From CAWCGU01 sp963795195 (GTDB lineage Bacteria; Actinomycetota; Thermoleophilia; Solirubrobacterales; 70-9), in NCBI GenBank assembly GCA_963795195.1, contig CAWCGU010000006.1:1116001-1180000 (forward strand): a stretch of 64,000 nt of DNA, read 5' to 3'. The position numbers and the translations under genes were made by a program. The notes under the pieces are model-generated. The model was not told the origin of the DNA. It did no database searches and saw only the letters and a program-made list of their open reading frames with translations. Shown here one piece after another: positions 49,649 through 57,781 of the stretch; the first letter of the stretch is position 1, and every line of letters starts with the position of its first letter.

Positions 49649-51763
49649 GTGGCCTCGCAAGGGAGCAGCGTCAGCCGGCAAAGGACGGGGCCTCGGGCGA
49701 TATTCCGGGCACTGATCGTCCTGGCGTTCAGCGCGCTGGCGCTGGTTGGGATGAGCGCGGTGCTCGCCGGCTTCGACGTCTCCGGTGACGCGTCGGCGCT
49801 GGCCGCCGCCGCGGCGATCGGCGTTGCCAATGCCGTCGTCTGGCCACTGTTGATCCGGATCGCGTTGCCGTTCACCGTGCTGACGCTCGGCATCGGCGTG
49901 CTGGCGCTGAACGGTGCGGTGATCCTGGCTGTCGCTCAACTCGACATCGGCGTCACGGTTGACGGCGTCGGTGCGGGTGTGGCGGTCGCGATCGGACTGA
50001 CGATCGTCAACACGCTCCTGACGTCGCTGCTTGCGATCGACGACGACGCCTTCTACCACCGCAACGTGATCCGCCGCGAGGGGAAGCGGCGCGCCTCGGC
50101 CACACGCGACTCGGACGTTCCCGGGGTCTACTTCCTCGAGATCGACGGGCTCGCGCACGGGGTTGCACAAAGAGCGCTGCGAGACGGCCACCTCCCCACT
50201 CTGGGGCGATGGCTGCGGGATGGCTCACATTCGCTGATCAGCTGGGAGACGGACTGGTCATCCCAGACGGGCGCCTGCCAGGCCGGATTGCTGCACGGCA
50301 ACAACGACGACATGCCGGCCTTTCGCTGGTGGGAGAAGGACCGCGGCAAGCCGATCGTGACCAACCACCCGCGCGATGCGGCCGAGCTGGAGCGCCGCCA
50401 CTCGGACGGGCGTGGCCTGCTCCACGAGGACGGGGCCAGCCGCGCCAACATCCTCTCCGGCGATGCCGAGCACACGCTGCTGACGATGAGCACCGTGCTC
50501 GACCGCAAGCGCGCGGGCAGGATCGGCCAGGACTACTTCGTCTATTTCGCCAATCCCTACAACGTCACGCGCACCCTGGTGCTGGCGATCGCCGACATCG
50601 CCCAGGAGCTCTATTTCGCCGCCCAGCAGCGCCGGCGAGACATCCGGCCCCGAGTTCACCGCAACTTCAGCTACGCGCTGATGCGAGCCTGGGGCACCGT
50701 CGTCCAGCGCGACCTCCAGGTTGCCGCCGTGATCGGCGACCTCTACGCCGGCAGGCCCGTCGGCTACACGACCTTCCTCGCCTATGACGAGGTCGCCCAC
50801 CACTCCGGCGTGGAACGCCTCGACGCGCTCGCGACCCTCAGCCGGGTCGATCGCCAGATCGCCCGCATCGAGGCCGCCGCCGCGGATGCCCCGCGCCCCT
50901 ACAGGCTCGTCGTGCTCTCCGACCACGGTCAGTCCCAGGGGGAGACGTTCCTCGACCGCTATGACATCTCCCTCGAGGATCTGGTCACCGAGGCCTGCCG
51001 GGTCCAGCAGGTGCGAAGCGAGCCGGGTGGCAACGCCGAGGCGGCGGGATACCTGGCCGCGTCCCTGACCGAGGCCGCGGGCGGCGAAGGGGCCGGCGCG
51101 CGCAGCGTGCGCGCGGTGATGCGTCGCAAGGAGGTGGACGGTGAGGTCAGGATCGGGGAGCCCGCCAAGCGCGAACGGTACGCCGGCGAGGACACCGGGC
51201 CGCTGCCGGAGGTCTCGGTGATGGCCTCTGGCAACCTCGGGCTGATCTCATTCCCGCGCGAGCCCGGCCGTGTCAGCCTCGAGCGGGTCGAGGCGCTCTA
51301 TCCGAGCCTGCTGCCCGCCCTGCGCGATCACCCGGGAGTCGGGTTTTGCCTGTTGCGATCCGAGCGGCACGGTGCGGTGGTGATCGGCGCCGAAGGCGCC
51401 AACTACCTCGATGAGGGTCGGGTCGAGGGCAATGACCCGCTACTGCCGTTCGGACCCAACGCGGCCCGCCACGTCAAGCGCACCGACGGCTTCGCCCACT
51501 GCCCTGACATCGTCATCAACAGCACCTACTGGGCCGAGACCGACGAGGTCGCGGCCTTCGAGGAGCTGGTCGGCTCACACGGGGGCATGGGCGGCGAGCA
51601 GTCGCACCCGTTTGCTCTCTTCCCGAGCGCCTGGGAGCGGCCCGAGGAGCCCGTGGTCGGTGCAGAGAAGATGCATCGCCAGATGCGCGCCTGGATGGTG
51701 GCTCTCGGGCACCCGTCCTACGGCGAGCAGCCCGTCGCAGCCGTCGGAGAGCTGCAGGCGTGA
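49649..51763 (+). CDS. Holin-like membrane domain fused to alkaline-phosphatase-superfamily enzyme
   Basis: 704 residues. The first about 135 residues hold four membrane helices of the phage-holin-IV/Mmpl-like family (VANAVVWPLLIRIALPFTVL, TVLTLGIGVLALNGAVILAV). From about 155 an alkaline-phosphatase/phosphodiesterase domain begins: VYFLEIDGLAHGV (first metal site), SQTGACQAGLLHGNNDDM (nucleophile Thr region), YDEVAHHSG and VLSDHGQSQG (metal His). An active-site face on the membrane suggests a lipid, teichoic-acid-like or nucleotide substrate. The GTG start at 49649 is used. Full-length metal ligands suggest an active enzyme. Confidence 0.78.
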   Translation: MASQGSSVSRQRTGPRAIFRALIVLAFSALALVGMSAVLAGFDVSGDASALAAAAAIGVANAVVWPLLIRIALPFTVLTLGIGVLALNGAVILAVAQLDIGVTVDGVGAGVAVAIGLTIVNTLLTSLLAIDDDAFYHRNVIRREGKRRASATRDSDVPGVYFLEIDGLAHGVAQRALRDGHLPTLGRWLRDGSHSLISWETDWSSQTGACQAGLLHGNNDDMPAFRWWEKDRGKPIVTNHPRDAAELERRHSDGRGLLHEDGASRANILSGDAEHTLLTMSTVLDRKRAGRIGQDYFVYFANPYNVTRTLVLAIADIAQELYFAAQQRRRDIRPRVHRNFSYALMRAWGTVVQRDLQVAAVIGDLYAGRPVGYTTFLAYDEVAHHSGVERLDALATLSRVDRQIARIEAAAADAPRPYRLVVLSDHGQSQGETFLDRYDISLEDLVTEACRVQQVRSEPGGNAEAAGYLAASLTEAAGGEGAGARSVRAVMRRKEVDGEVRIGEPAKRERYAGEDTGPLPEVSVMASGNLGLISFPREPGRVSLERVEALYPSLLPALRDHPGVGFCLLRSERHGAVVIGAEGANYLDEGRVEGNDPLLPFGPNAARHVKRTDGFAHCPDIVINSTYWAETDEVAAFEELVGSHGGMGGEQSHPFALFPSAWERPEEPVVGAEKMHRQMRAWMVALGHPSYGEQPVAAVGELQA

Positions 51764-51849
51764 GCTTCCTGATGCTGCTCCACGTCCTCGGCCACTGGTA
51801 GGTTCGCCGCGTTCGCCAGCTAGGCGTGCGTCCCAACGGAGGAGGAAAA

Positions 51850-52425
51850 GTGGAAGCGACTCAGGTGGCAGACGCGCAGGCTCGCTCGGCGATCAAGGGG
51901 GTCTCCAAGCTCTGGTGGCTCTGGATCGTCTTCGGGATCGCCTGGATCGCGGTAGCTGCGATCATCCTCCAGTTCGACGACACCTCGATCAACACCGTGG
52001 GTGTGATCGTCGGGATCATGTTCCTGGCGACCGGATTGCAGAACTTCATCGTCGGAATGCTGGCCGACAGGCTCAAGTGGCTCTGGTTCCTGTTCGGGGT
52101 CCTTTTTTTGGCCTGCGGCGTCGTCTCGATCTCCAGTCCCGGCGACACCTTCGCCGCACTCGCCGACGCCCTCGGCTTCCTCTTCCTCTTGGTCGGAATC
52201 TTCTGGCTGATCCAGGCGTTCGCATCGCGTGAGCTGAACGAGCTCTGGTGGACCGGGCTGATCGCCGGCATCCTGATGCTGATCATCGCCTTCTGGACCT
52301 CGGGCCAGTTCTTCATCGAGAAGCAGTATCTGCTGCTGGTCTTCGCCGGAATCTGGGCGCTGATGCAGGGTCTGATCGACGTCATCCGCGCCTTCCAGAT
52401 CAAGAAGCTCGGCGAGCTGGTCTAG
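51850..52425 (+). CDS. HdeD/DUF308-family membrane protein
   Basis: 191 residues with six membrane helices in three pairs (WLWIVFGIAWIAVAAIIL, VGVIVGIMFLATGLQNFIV, WLWFLFGVLFLACGVVSI, LGFLFLLVGIFWLIQAF, LIAGILMLIIAF, YLLLVFAGIWALMQGLIDV), the layout of the HdeD (acid-resistance membrane protein) family. The GTG at 51850 has GGAGGAGG just upstream, which decides it over an earlier in-frame start. Its 3' end overlaps the convergent thioesterase by four bases. The role outside E. coli is unclear. Confidence 0.85.
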   Translation: MEATQVADAQARSAIKGVSKLWWLWIVFGIAWIAVAAIILQFDDTSINTVGVIVGIMFLATGLQNFIVGMLADRLKWLWFLFGVLFLACGVVSISSPGDTFAALADALGFLFLLVGIFWLIQAFASRELNELWWTGLIAGILMLIIAFWTSGQFFIEKQYLLLVFAGIWALMQGLIDVIRAFQIKKLGELV

Positions 52426-52838
52426 CGCGGCGCAATCACGAAGTTCGTCAGCACCAGGTTGGCGACGAGGCGCTCGTCGCGGTGGACGCGAACCTCGACG
52501 ACGTGAGTGGAGCGGCCTCGGTGGAGGTGCTCGGCCGTCGCGAGCAGCTCGTCCCCCTCCCCGGCGCCCGCGAAGACGTTTAGCTTCATCTCGACGGTGG
52601 TGAAGTCGTAGCCCGCCGGCAGGTGCCGGAATGTCTGCCAGGCACCGACCGAGTCCGTCAGCGCGACCCAGGCGCCGCCGTGGACGAGCCTGCCCGGATG
52701 CAGGTGGCGCTCATCGACGACGATCCGCCCGAGGCAGCGCTCGTCATCGATCTCGAGCGGCTCGACGCCGAGCTGCTCGGGAAAGCTGCCCGCGATGCGC
52801 TGCTTGATCGACTCGACTGTGACTTCTGGGTTGCTCAT
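52422..52838 (-). CDS. PaaI-like hotdog thioesterase
   Basis: 138 residues, single hotdog domain: HPGRLVHGGAWVALTDSVGAW carries the HGG...D element of the PaaI/4-hydroxybenzoyl-CoA thioesterase family, and YDFTTVEMKLNVFAG follows. It would hydrolyse acyl- or aryl-CoA. It lies 16 bases downstream of the crotonase gene on the same strand, probably as an operon for CoA ester metabolism. Confidence 0.9.
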   Translation of the reverse strand: MSNPEVTVESIKQRIAGSFPEQLGVEPLEIDDERCLGRIVVDERHLHPGRLVHGGAWVALTDSVGAWQTFRHLPAGYDFTTVEMKLNVFAGAGEGDELLATAEHLHRGRSTHVVEVRVHRDERLVANLVLTNFVIAPR

Positions 52839-52854
52839 GGGGGCGGGCGGCCGG

Positions 52855-53763
52855 CTACTTGGTCAGGCCGAAATCGCCGAAGGGCTCGTCGCGCTCGCGC
52901 ACCGCTTCCTTCCATCCCGCCTCGGCCGCCCTGCGCGTGAATTCGTGCGCCTCAGGCGTATGGCGGGCGATGCCGTCGAAGAAGGTGCCGAGCACCTGCG
53001 TCGCCTGCAGGCCCTGCGCGTAGAGCGCCTGATTGACAAGCAACTTGTGCATTACGAGTTGGTTGATCGGCAGGCGTGCGACACGCTCGAGCAGTGCCTC
53101 GAAGGCCCCGTCCAGCTGCGGCCCGGGCGCGGCCTCGGTCGCGAGCCCCCACTCGACCGCCTCGGTGCCGCTGAGGCAGTCGCCGGTCAGCAGCAGGCGC
53201 TTGGCGCGCATCGGACCGATCCGTGCCGCCCAGAGCGCCGTCGTCGGCACACCCCAGACTCGCGCCGGCGGGTAGCCGATCTTGGCCCGATCCTCGATCA
53301 CCAAGAGGTCGGAGCAGAGCGCCATGTCGGTGCCCCCGGCGACGCAGAAGCCGTGGACCTTGCAGAGCACGGGCTTCTCGGAGTGAAAGAGGCTCATGAA
53401 CCCGCGCACGTTTCGCGACATCATCTGAAAGTCGGTGACCGGGTCCCAGTCTGCCTTTGGCATGTGGTTGGCGCCAACCACTCCGAGGTCGAGCGGCGAG
53501 CCCTCCGGAATGCCGCCGAGCTCCTCGAGACCGATCGCTCCCATTCCCTCCGCGGATGCGAGGTCGTATCCGCCGCAGAACCCCGACCCGTTGCCGGCCA
53601 GCGCGATCGCGTGAACGCCGGGATCGAGGTTGGCCTGCTCAACGCACGCGGCCAACTCGCGCGGCATCTCGAGCGTGATCCCGTTGCCGCGCTCAGGGCG
53701 GTTCAGGGTGATCCGCGCGACCCGCCCGTCGCGCTCGTAGGTCATCGTGGAGAGGTCGGACAT
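52855..53763 (-). CDS. Enoyl-CoA hydratase/isomerase family protein
   Basis: 302 residues, crotonase fold. ARITLNRPERGNGIT, oxyanion-hole loop GNGSGFCGGYDL and KVHGFCVAGGTDMALCSDLL are present. The second catalytic Glu region reads GVPTTALWAARIGPMRAK, without an obvious Glu at the usual hydratase position, so isomerase or hydrolase activity is possible. The C-terminal insert is longer than in typical 260-residue enzymes (IARHTPEAHEFTRRAAEAGW). Operon with the thioesterase. Confidence 0.85.
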   Translation of the reverse strand: MSDLSTMTYERDGRVARITLNRPERGNGITLEMPRELAACVEQANLDPGVHAIALAGNGSGFCGGYDLASAEGMGAIGLEELGGIPEGSPLDLGVVGANHMPKADWDPVTDFQMMSRNVRGFMSLFHSEKPVLCKVHGFCVAGGTDMALCSDLLVIEDRAKIGYPPARVWGVPTTALWAARIGPMRAKRLLLTGDCLSGTEAVEWGLATEAAPGPQLDGAFEALLERVARLPINQLVMHKLLVNQALYAQGLQATQVLGTFFDGIARHTPEAHEFTRRAAEAGWKEAVRERDEPFGDFGLTK

Positions 53764-53845
53764 GGACGCGGGAGCCTAAACCGATCCGGGTCGCACTGAC
53801 CCTGCTGTACCCGGTTGGTGCGCGGTCCGCAGCCAGACGTGCGCG

Positions 53846-55069
53846 TCAGCCCTGCGTGTCGTCCCGGGGAGCCGGTGTGTCGGTCGGTGGAGTTGGCGTG
53901 CCCTTCCGTGCAGCTGGTGTGTCATCCGGGGACGGGGGCAACGCGCCTACCGGGAACTCGCGGACGATCTGGCGTCGCAGCGCTTCGATACCGATCGCCA
54001 GCAGCACGATCAGCACGAGGGACGGCAGCAGGCGCTCGGTTCCCTGCGTCGGGCTCCACCAGAAGATCAGCAGGACGAGAACGGCGAAGGTTCCGATTGC
54101 GACCGATGGCTGGCGGAAGTGGGGCGAGATCTCCGTGCGGATGCGAACGGCGATCTTCGTCGGGCCGGCGAGCCAGGCGGCGAGGACGATGACGACGCCG
54201 TAGCCGATCATCCCCTGCCCGATTCCGGTGAGCAGCGAGGTGCCGATCTCCCAGCTCGCCGTAACGGGTGCCTCGGCGGCGGCGGTCGACGCGAGCGAGT
54301 CTGTGACCGCCCCTCCTGCCAGACCGTGCGCGACCAGAATCAGAGCGCCGACGAAAGCGAACGCAAAGCCGACGGCACGCATCGTCTCACGCCTGCGATC
54401 GCGAGCGATGAAGATCGCCAGCGCATAGAGCCCGAGCGCGATGAGAGCCAGCAGCCAGACCGCGGTCTTGAAGATTTTCAGGGCCTTCTGCACCGACGCG
54501 AGCTCGTCGGAGCGCATGATCTCGAGTTCTCCCGCTTCGGGGGGAAGGCGGTCGACGAGCTTGCCCGGGAGTCCCGTGCGCTCGACCACCTCGGTGAGCA
54601 CCCCAGTGAGGTCGAGCGTGACCACGCCACCCGTAGTAGCGACGAACTCGCCCTCGTCTTCGAGCAGCGCCAGCAGCCTCTCCTGGGCGGCACGGTTGGC
54701 GTCCTCCCAAATCGCCTGGACCTGGCCGCTGGCGAGGGCGTCGCGGGCAGCCTCCCCGGCGAGGTTGCGAAGGGCACCGGCCACCGGTCCGGCCAACGGC
54801 TGGGTGACAGGAGGCAGGATCTGCTCGAGCTCAGCCTGAACGTCAACGTTGTCGAACAGCTCATTGACGACGTAGTCAGCGACGGCGTCGCGAATCACCT
54901 CGCGCTCGAGCAGGTCGCTGCTGGTTTGGACCCAAGTGTCAGTCTCCAGCACCTGGCGCTTGGCCCAGATGGCGGCCACGGCGGCGACCGCAACCAGCGA
55001 GGCGACCACGATCAGGACGATCGGAAGTAGCCGTCTGGAATGTCCCGATTGCGTCGCCTCGGCAACCAC
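53846..55069 (-). CDS. Multi-pass membrane protein with extracytoplasmic helical domain
   Basis: 407 residues. The first helix (about 14-34) is followed by an external domain starting ETDTWVQTSSDLLEREVIRD, then four helices from about 200 on (TAVWLLALIALGLYALAIFI, AVGFAFAFVGALILVAHGLA, MIGYGVVIVLAAWLAGPTKI, VAIGTFAVLVLLIFWW), and a Pro/Thr-rich cytosolic tail. The external domain, with DLLEREVIRDAVADYVVNEL, resembles the N-terminal external domain of the PLC-like protein at 57782 (GALDNEEVASVLSDELVDQI). This architecture is common in actinobacteria but its function is unknown. Confidence 0.72.
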   Translation of the reverse strand: MVAEATQSGHSRRLLPIVLIVVASLVAVAAVAAIWAKRQVLETDTWVQTSSDLLEREVIRDAVADYVVNELFDNVDVQAELEQILPPVTQPLAGPVAGALRNLAGEAARDALASGQVQAIWEDANRAAQERLLALLEDEGEFVATTGGVVTLDLTGVLTEVVERTGLPGKLVDRLPPEAGELEIMRSDELASVQKALKIFKTAVWLLALIALGLYALAIFIARDRRRETMRAVGFAFAFVGALILVAHGLAGGAVTDSLASTAAAEAPVTASWEIGTSLLTGIGQGMIGYGVVIVLAAWLAGPTKIAVRIRTEISPHFRQPSVAIGTFAVLVLLIFWWSPTQGTERLLPSLVLIVLLAIGIEALRRQIVREFPVGALPPSPDDTPAARKGTPTPPTDTPAPRDDTQG

Positions 55070-55078
55070 GGGCTCTAC

Positions 55079-55138
55079 TCAGATCCCGAGCAGCTGATGT
55101 CTCTTGGCCTCGAAGTCCGCGTCGGTGATCGGACCAGG
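55079..55138 (-). pseudogene. Possible SHOCT-domain C-terminal remnant
   Basis: Nineteen codons, PGPITDADFEAKRHQLLGI then stop, match the C-terminal SHOCT motif (G-I-T-D-E-E-F-E-x-K-K-x-x-L-L). An in-frame TAA directly precedes them and no start codon exists, so only a scrap of a gene remains in the 160-base gap between the membrane protein and the ligase. Confidence 0.45.
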
Positions 55139-55229
55139 TTAGCTTCGCCCCCCGCCTCGCTCAACTCGCGACCACGCCGCCTCGTCCTCACCGTAGAAAC
55201 GATGCCGTGCTTTGGTTCGGGGTTCTGCG

Positions 55230-56201
55230 TCAGGCCTCGAGCTGCTCGAAACGGCAGTCCGCGGGGTCCTTGTCCTCGCGCCAGCGCACGATCGAGGTGC
55301 CGTGGCGGATGCGGCCGCCGCTGACGTGGTCGAAGCTGACCTCGATGACGAGCTCGGGGCGCAGCTCGACCCACTCGAGGTCGCGCTCCGCGGCCCAGCG
55401 GCTGGGGTCGGCGGAGCCGCGGCTGCCGGTCTCATATGGCGCCAGCTTGTCGATCAGCTCGCGCTTCTGCTTTGCCTTGAGGCCGGACGTGTGGCCGACG
55501 ACCCGCAGCCGCTCGCCGTCGTAGAGGCCGAGGATCAGCGAGCCCACCGTCCCCTCCTCCTTGCCGGGGCGCCAGCCGACGACGACGCAGTCGGCGGTTC
55601 GAAGCCGCTTGATCTTGACCATGCCCTTGCGCTCACCCGGGCGGTAGATCGCGTCGACCTGCTTTGCGATCACGCCCTCTCCCGACTGCAGCCAGGCCTC
55701 CGCGGCGTCGGCGGTCTTGGCCAGCTTGGTCAGATTGATCGAGGCGGCTGTTGTTTTCCTTTTCTCTCCGAGGCCGGCAATCAGGGTCTCCAGGCGCGAG
55801 CGCCGCTCGGCGAACGGGGCCGCGAGGAGCGACTCGTCGTCCTCGGCGAGCAGGTCGAAGGCGTGGTAACGGGCCGGCGTCTGCTCGGCCAGCATCCGGA
55901 CGCGCGACTCGGCCGGGTGCAGCCGGTTCTGCAGGGCGTCGAAGACCTCTAACCCATCCTCGTCGAGGATCACCAGCTCGCCGTCGAGCACGTAGCGGCC
56001 CTCCGGTAGCTCGACCTCCGGGAAGTAGCGCCGCAGCGGCCGCCCGTTGCGTGATTGCAGGAAGACGTCGTCGCCGTCGACGAAGGCAAGCGCCCGGAAA
56101 CCGTCCCACTTCTGCTCGTAGGCCCACTCCTCGCCCTCGGGCAGGGCCTTGCGTGAAAGCGCCAGCTGCGGCTTGACCGTGGGCTTGAGGGGCAGGGTCA
56201 C
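55230..56201 (-). CDS. ATP-dependent DNA ligase, LigC-like
   Basis: 323 residues with the nucleotidyltransferase and OB domains of the short ATP-dependent ligases. Lys31 in EQKWDGFRA is the adenylated residue; further motifs are LQSRNGRPL, VLDGELVILD, GEGVIAKQ and MVKIKRLRTADCVVVGW, and an OB domain ends in HGTSIVRWREDKDP. Mycobacterial LigC enzymes of this size serve in alternative end joining and excision repair. A LigD-type polymerase gene starts at 63833, so this region carries at least two end-joining-related genes. No Ku gene is in the window. Confidence 0.92.
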   Translation of the reverse strand: MTLPLKPTVKPQLALSRKALPEGEEWAYEQKWDGFRALAFVDGDDVFLQSRNGRPLRRYFPEVELPEGRYVLDGELVILDEDGLEVFDALQNRLHPAESRVRMLAEQTPARYHAFDLLAEDDESLLAAPFAERRSRLETLIAGLGEKRKTTAASINLTKLAKTADAAEAWLQSGEGVIAKQVDAIYRPGERKGMVKIKRLRTADCVVVGWRPGKEEGTVGSLILGLYDGERLRVVGHTSGLKAKQKRELIDKLAPYETGSRGSADPSRWAAERDLEWVELRPELVIEVSFDHVSGGRIRHGTSIVRWREDKDPADCRFEQLEA

Positions 56202-56237
56202 AGGCGCGAGGCTAGTCGACTCCCAGAAACGGGAATA

Positions 56238-57746
56238 ATGGCCCGCGTGATCTGGGAGCGGCAGACCCGACGCGAGTTCCTCGAGCGCAGCGGCGCCGCC
56301 GCGGCCGCCCTCGGACTCGCCGGCAACTTCGGCTGGCTTGCCGGTTGCGGCTCCGATTCATTCAGTCAGCCGGCCTGGAATGAACTGGCCGCGCAGCTCG
56401 ACGGCAAGCTGCTGCGCGCAGGCGACGCCTCCTACGCCGCAACCAGCCGCCCCTACAACCTCCGCTACGCGAGCACACACCCGCAGGGCGTGGCCGTGTG
56501 CGCCGGTGCCGAAGATGTCCAGCTCGCGCTTCGCTGGGCAGTCGAGAACGAGATCCCGGTTGCGATTCGCTCCGGTGGCCACAACTACGCCGGTTACTCG
56601 ACCGGTCCGGGGCTGGTTATCAACCTCGGCCAGATGCGCGAGGTCGAGGTTGACGACGTTGAGGGAACCGTGACCGCCCAACCGGGCGCGCGGAACACGA
56701 TCATCTACGCCGGGCTCCAACCCCACGGCGTTGCCATCTCCGCCGGTCGCTGCCCGACTGTGGCCGTCGGGGGACTCGTCCTCGGCGGCGGAGTCGGCTT
56801 CAGCTCACGCAAGCTCGGCCTCACCTGCGACCACCTGATCGAGGCCGAGGTCGTCACTGCGGGGGGCGAGCTGGTCCGCGCCAGCGAGTCGGAGAATGCC
56901 GACCTCTTCTGGGCCCTGCGCGGCGGGGGCGGTGGCAACTTCGGCGTCAGCACCTCGTTCACCTTCACGACCAATCCGGTCTCCGACGTCGGGCTCTACG
57001 ACCTCGCCTGGGACTGGCGCGACGCCGAGGCGGTCTTCGCGGCCTTCCAGGAGCTGTTCACCAGCGCTCCCAATGAGTTCTCGGCGAGGCTCGGCGTCGG
57101 GAGGCCGGGAGGGGAGGGAACAAAGCCCGGCGAGCTCTCGCTGAACGCGCTCGGGCAGTACTTCGGCCCGGTCGAGGAGCTGCGCGAACTGCTCGCACCG
57201 GCGCTGGCGGCCGGCCGTGTTCGCAAGCAGCTGATCGCCCGCAGGACGTTCTGGCAGGCGAAGGAACATTTCTTCCACAACACGCCCGCCGAAGCCTTTG
57301 CAGTCAACTCCGCCTACCTCGACGAGCCCCTGGCCGGCTCGGGGCTCGAAGCGCTGTTGCAAGCGGTCGAGAGCTGGCCGGGAAGTTCCAACCCGGACGG
57401 GGCGGGTGCGGCGATATTCGCCTCGGGCGGCGCGATCAACGAAGTGCCTGCAGACGCGACGGCCTTCGTCCACCGCGACAAGTTCGCGTTGCTGGCGACG
57501 GAAGCCACCTGGACTCTCGCCGACAGCCGGCAGACGATCGATGCGAACGTCGGCTGGCTGAGCGAGCTGCGGGAATCACTGGCGCCGTCCGTCAGCGCCT
57601 CCGCCTACCAGAACTTCATCACCCGCGATCAGCCCGGCTGGCAGCGCGCCTACTACGGGTCCAACTTCGAGCGGCTGGTCGAGGTCAAGAACCGCTATGA
57701 CCCCGACGATGTATTCAGCTTCGAGCAGAGCATCCCGCTCGACTGA
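56238..57746 (+). CDS. Tat-exported FAD-linked oxidase (BBE type)
   Basis: 502 residues. Tat signal TRREFLERSG (10-19) with a lipobox-like LAGC (Cys about 37), so probably a Tat lipoprotein. PCMH-type FAD domain: RSGGHNYAGYS with His115, and GRCPTVAVGG with Cys172, the two residues used for bicovalent FAD attachment in the berberine-bridge family. C-terminal BBE domain: YGSNFERLVEVKNRYDPDDV. These enzymes oxidise sugars, alcohols or secondary metabolites with oxygen. Substrate unknown. Divergent from the ligase gene. Confidence 0.9.
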   Translation: MARVIWERQTRREFLERSGAAAAALGLAGNFGWLAGCGSDSFSQPAWNELAAQLDGKLLRAGDASYAATSRPYNLRYASTHPQGVAVCAGAEDVQLALRWAVENEIPVAIRSGGHNYAGYSTGPGLVINLGQMREVEVDDVEGTVTAQPGARNTIIYAGLQPHGVAISAGRCPTVAVGGLVLGGGVGFSSRKLGLTCDHLIEAEVVTAGGELVRASESENADLFWALRGGGGGNFGVSTSFTFTTNPVSDVGLYDLAWDWRDAEAVFAAFQELFTSAPNEFSARLGVGRPGGEGTKPGELSLNALGQYFGPVEELRELLAPALAAGRVRKQLIARRTFWQAKEHFFHNTPAEAFAVNSAYLDEPLAGSGLEALLQAVESWPGSSNPDGAGAAIFASGGAINEVPADATAFVHRDKFALLATEATWTLADSRQTIDANVGWLSELRESLAPSVSASAYQNFITRDQPGWQRAYYGSNFERLVEVKNRYDPDDVFSFEQSIPLD

Positions 57747-57781
57747 GCGTTCAGGGAGGTTCGTCGCACGTCGGCAGGCGC

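Noticed and set aside
51760..51801. 13-codon frame MSFLMLLHVLGHW overlapping the phosphatase stop
   Set aside because: It has a GTGA overlap and hydrophobic sequence but is too short to support as a gene without conservation data; it could be a leader for the HdeD-like gene.
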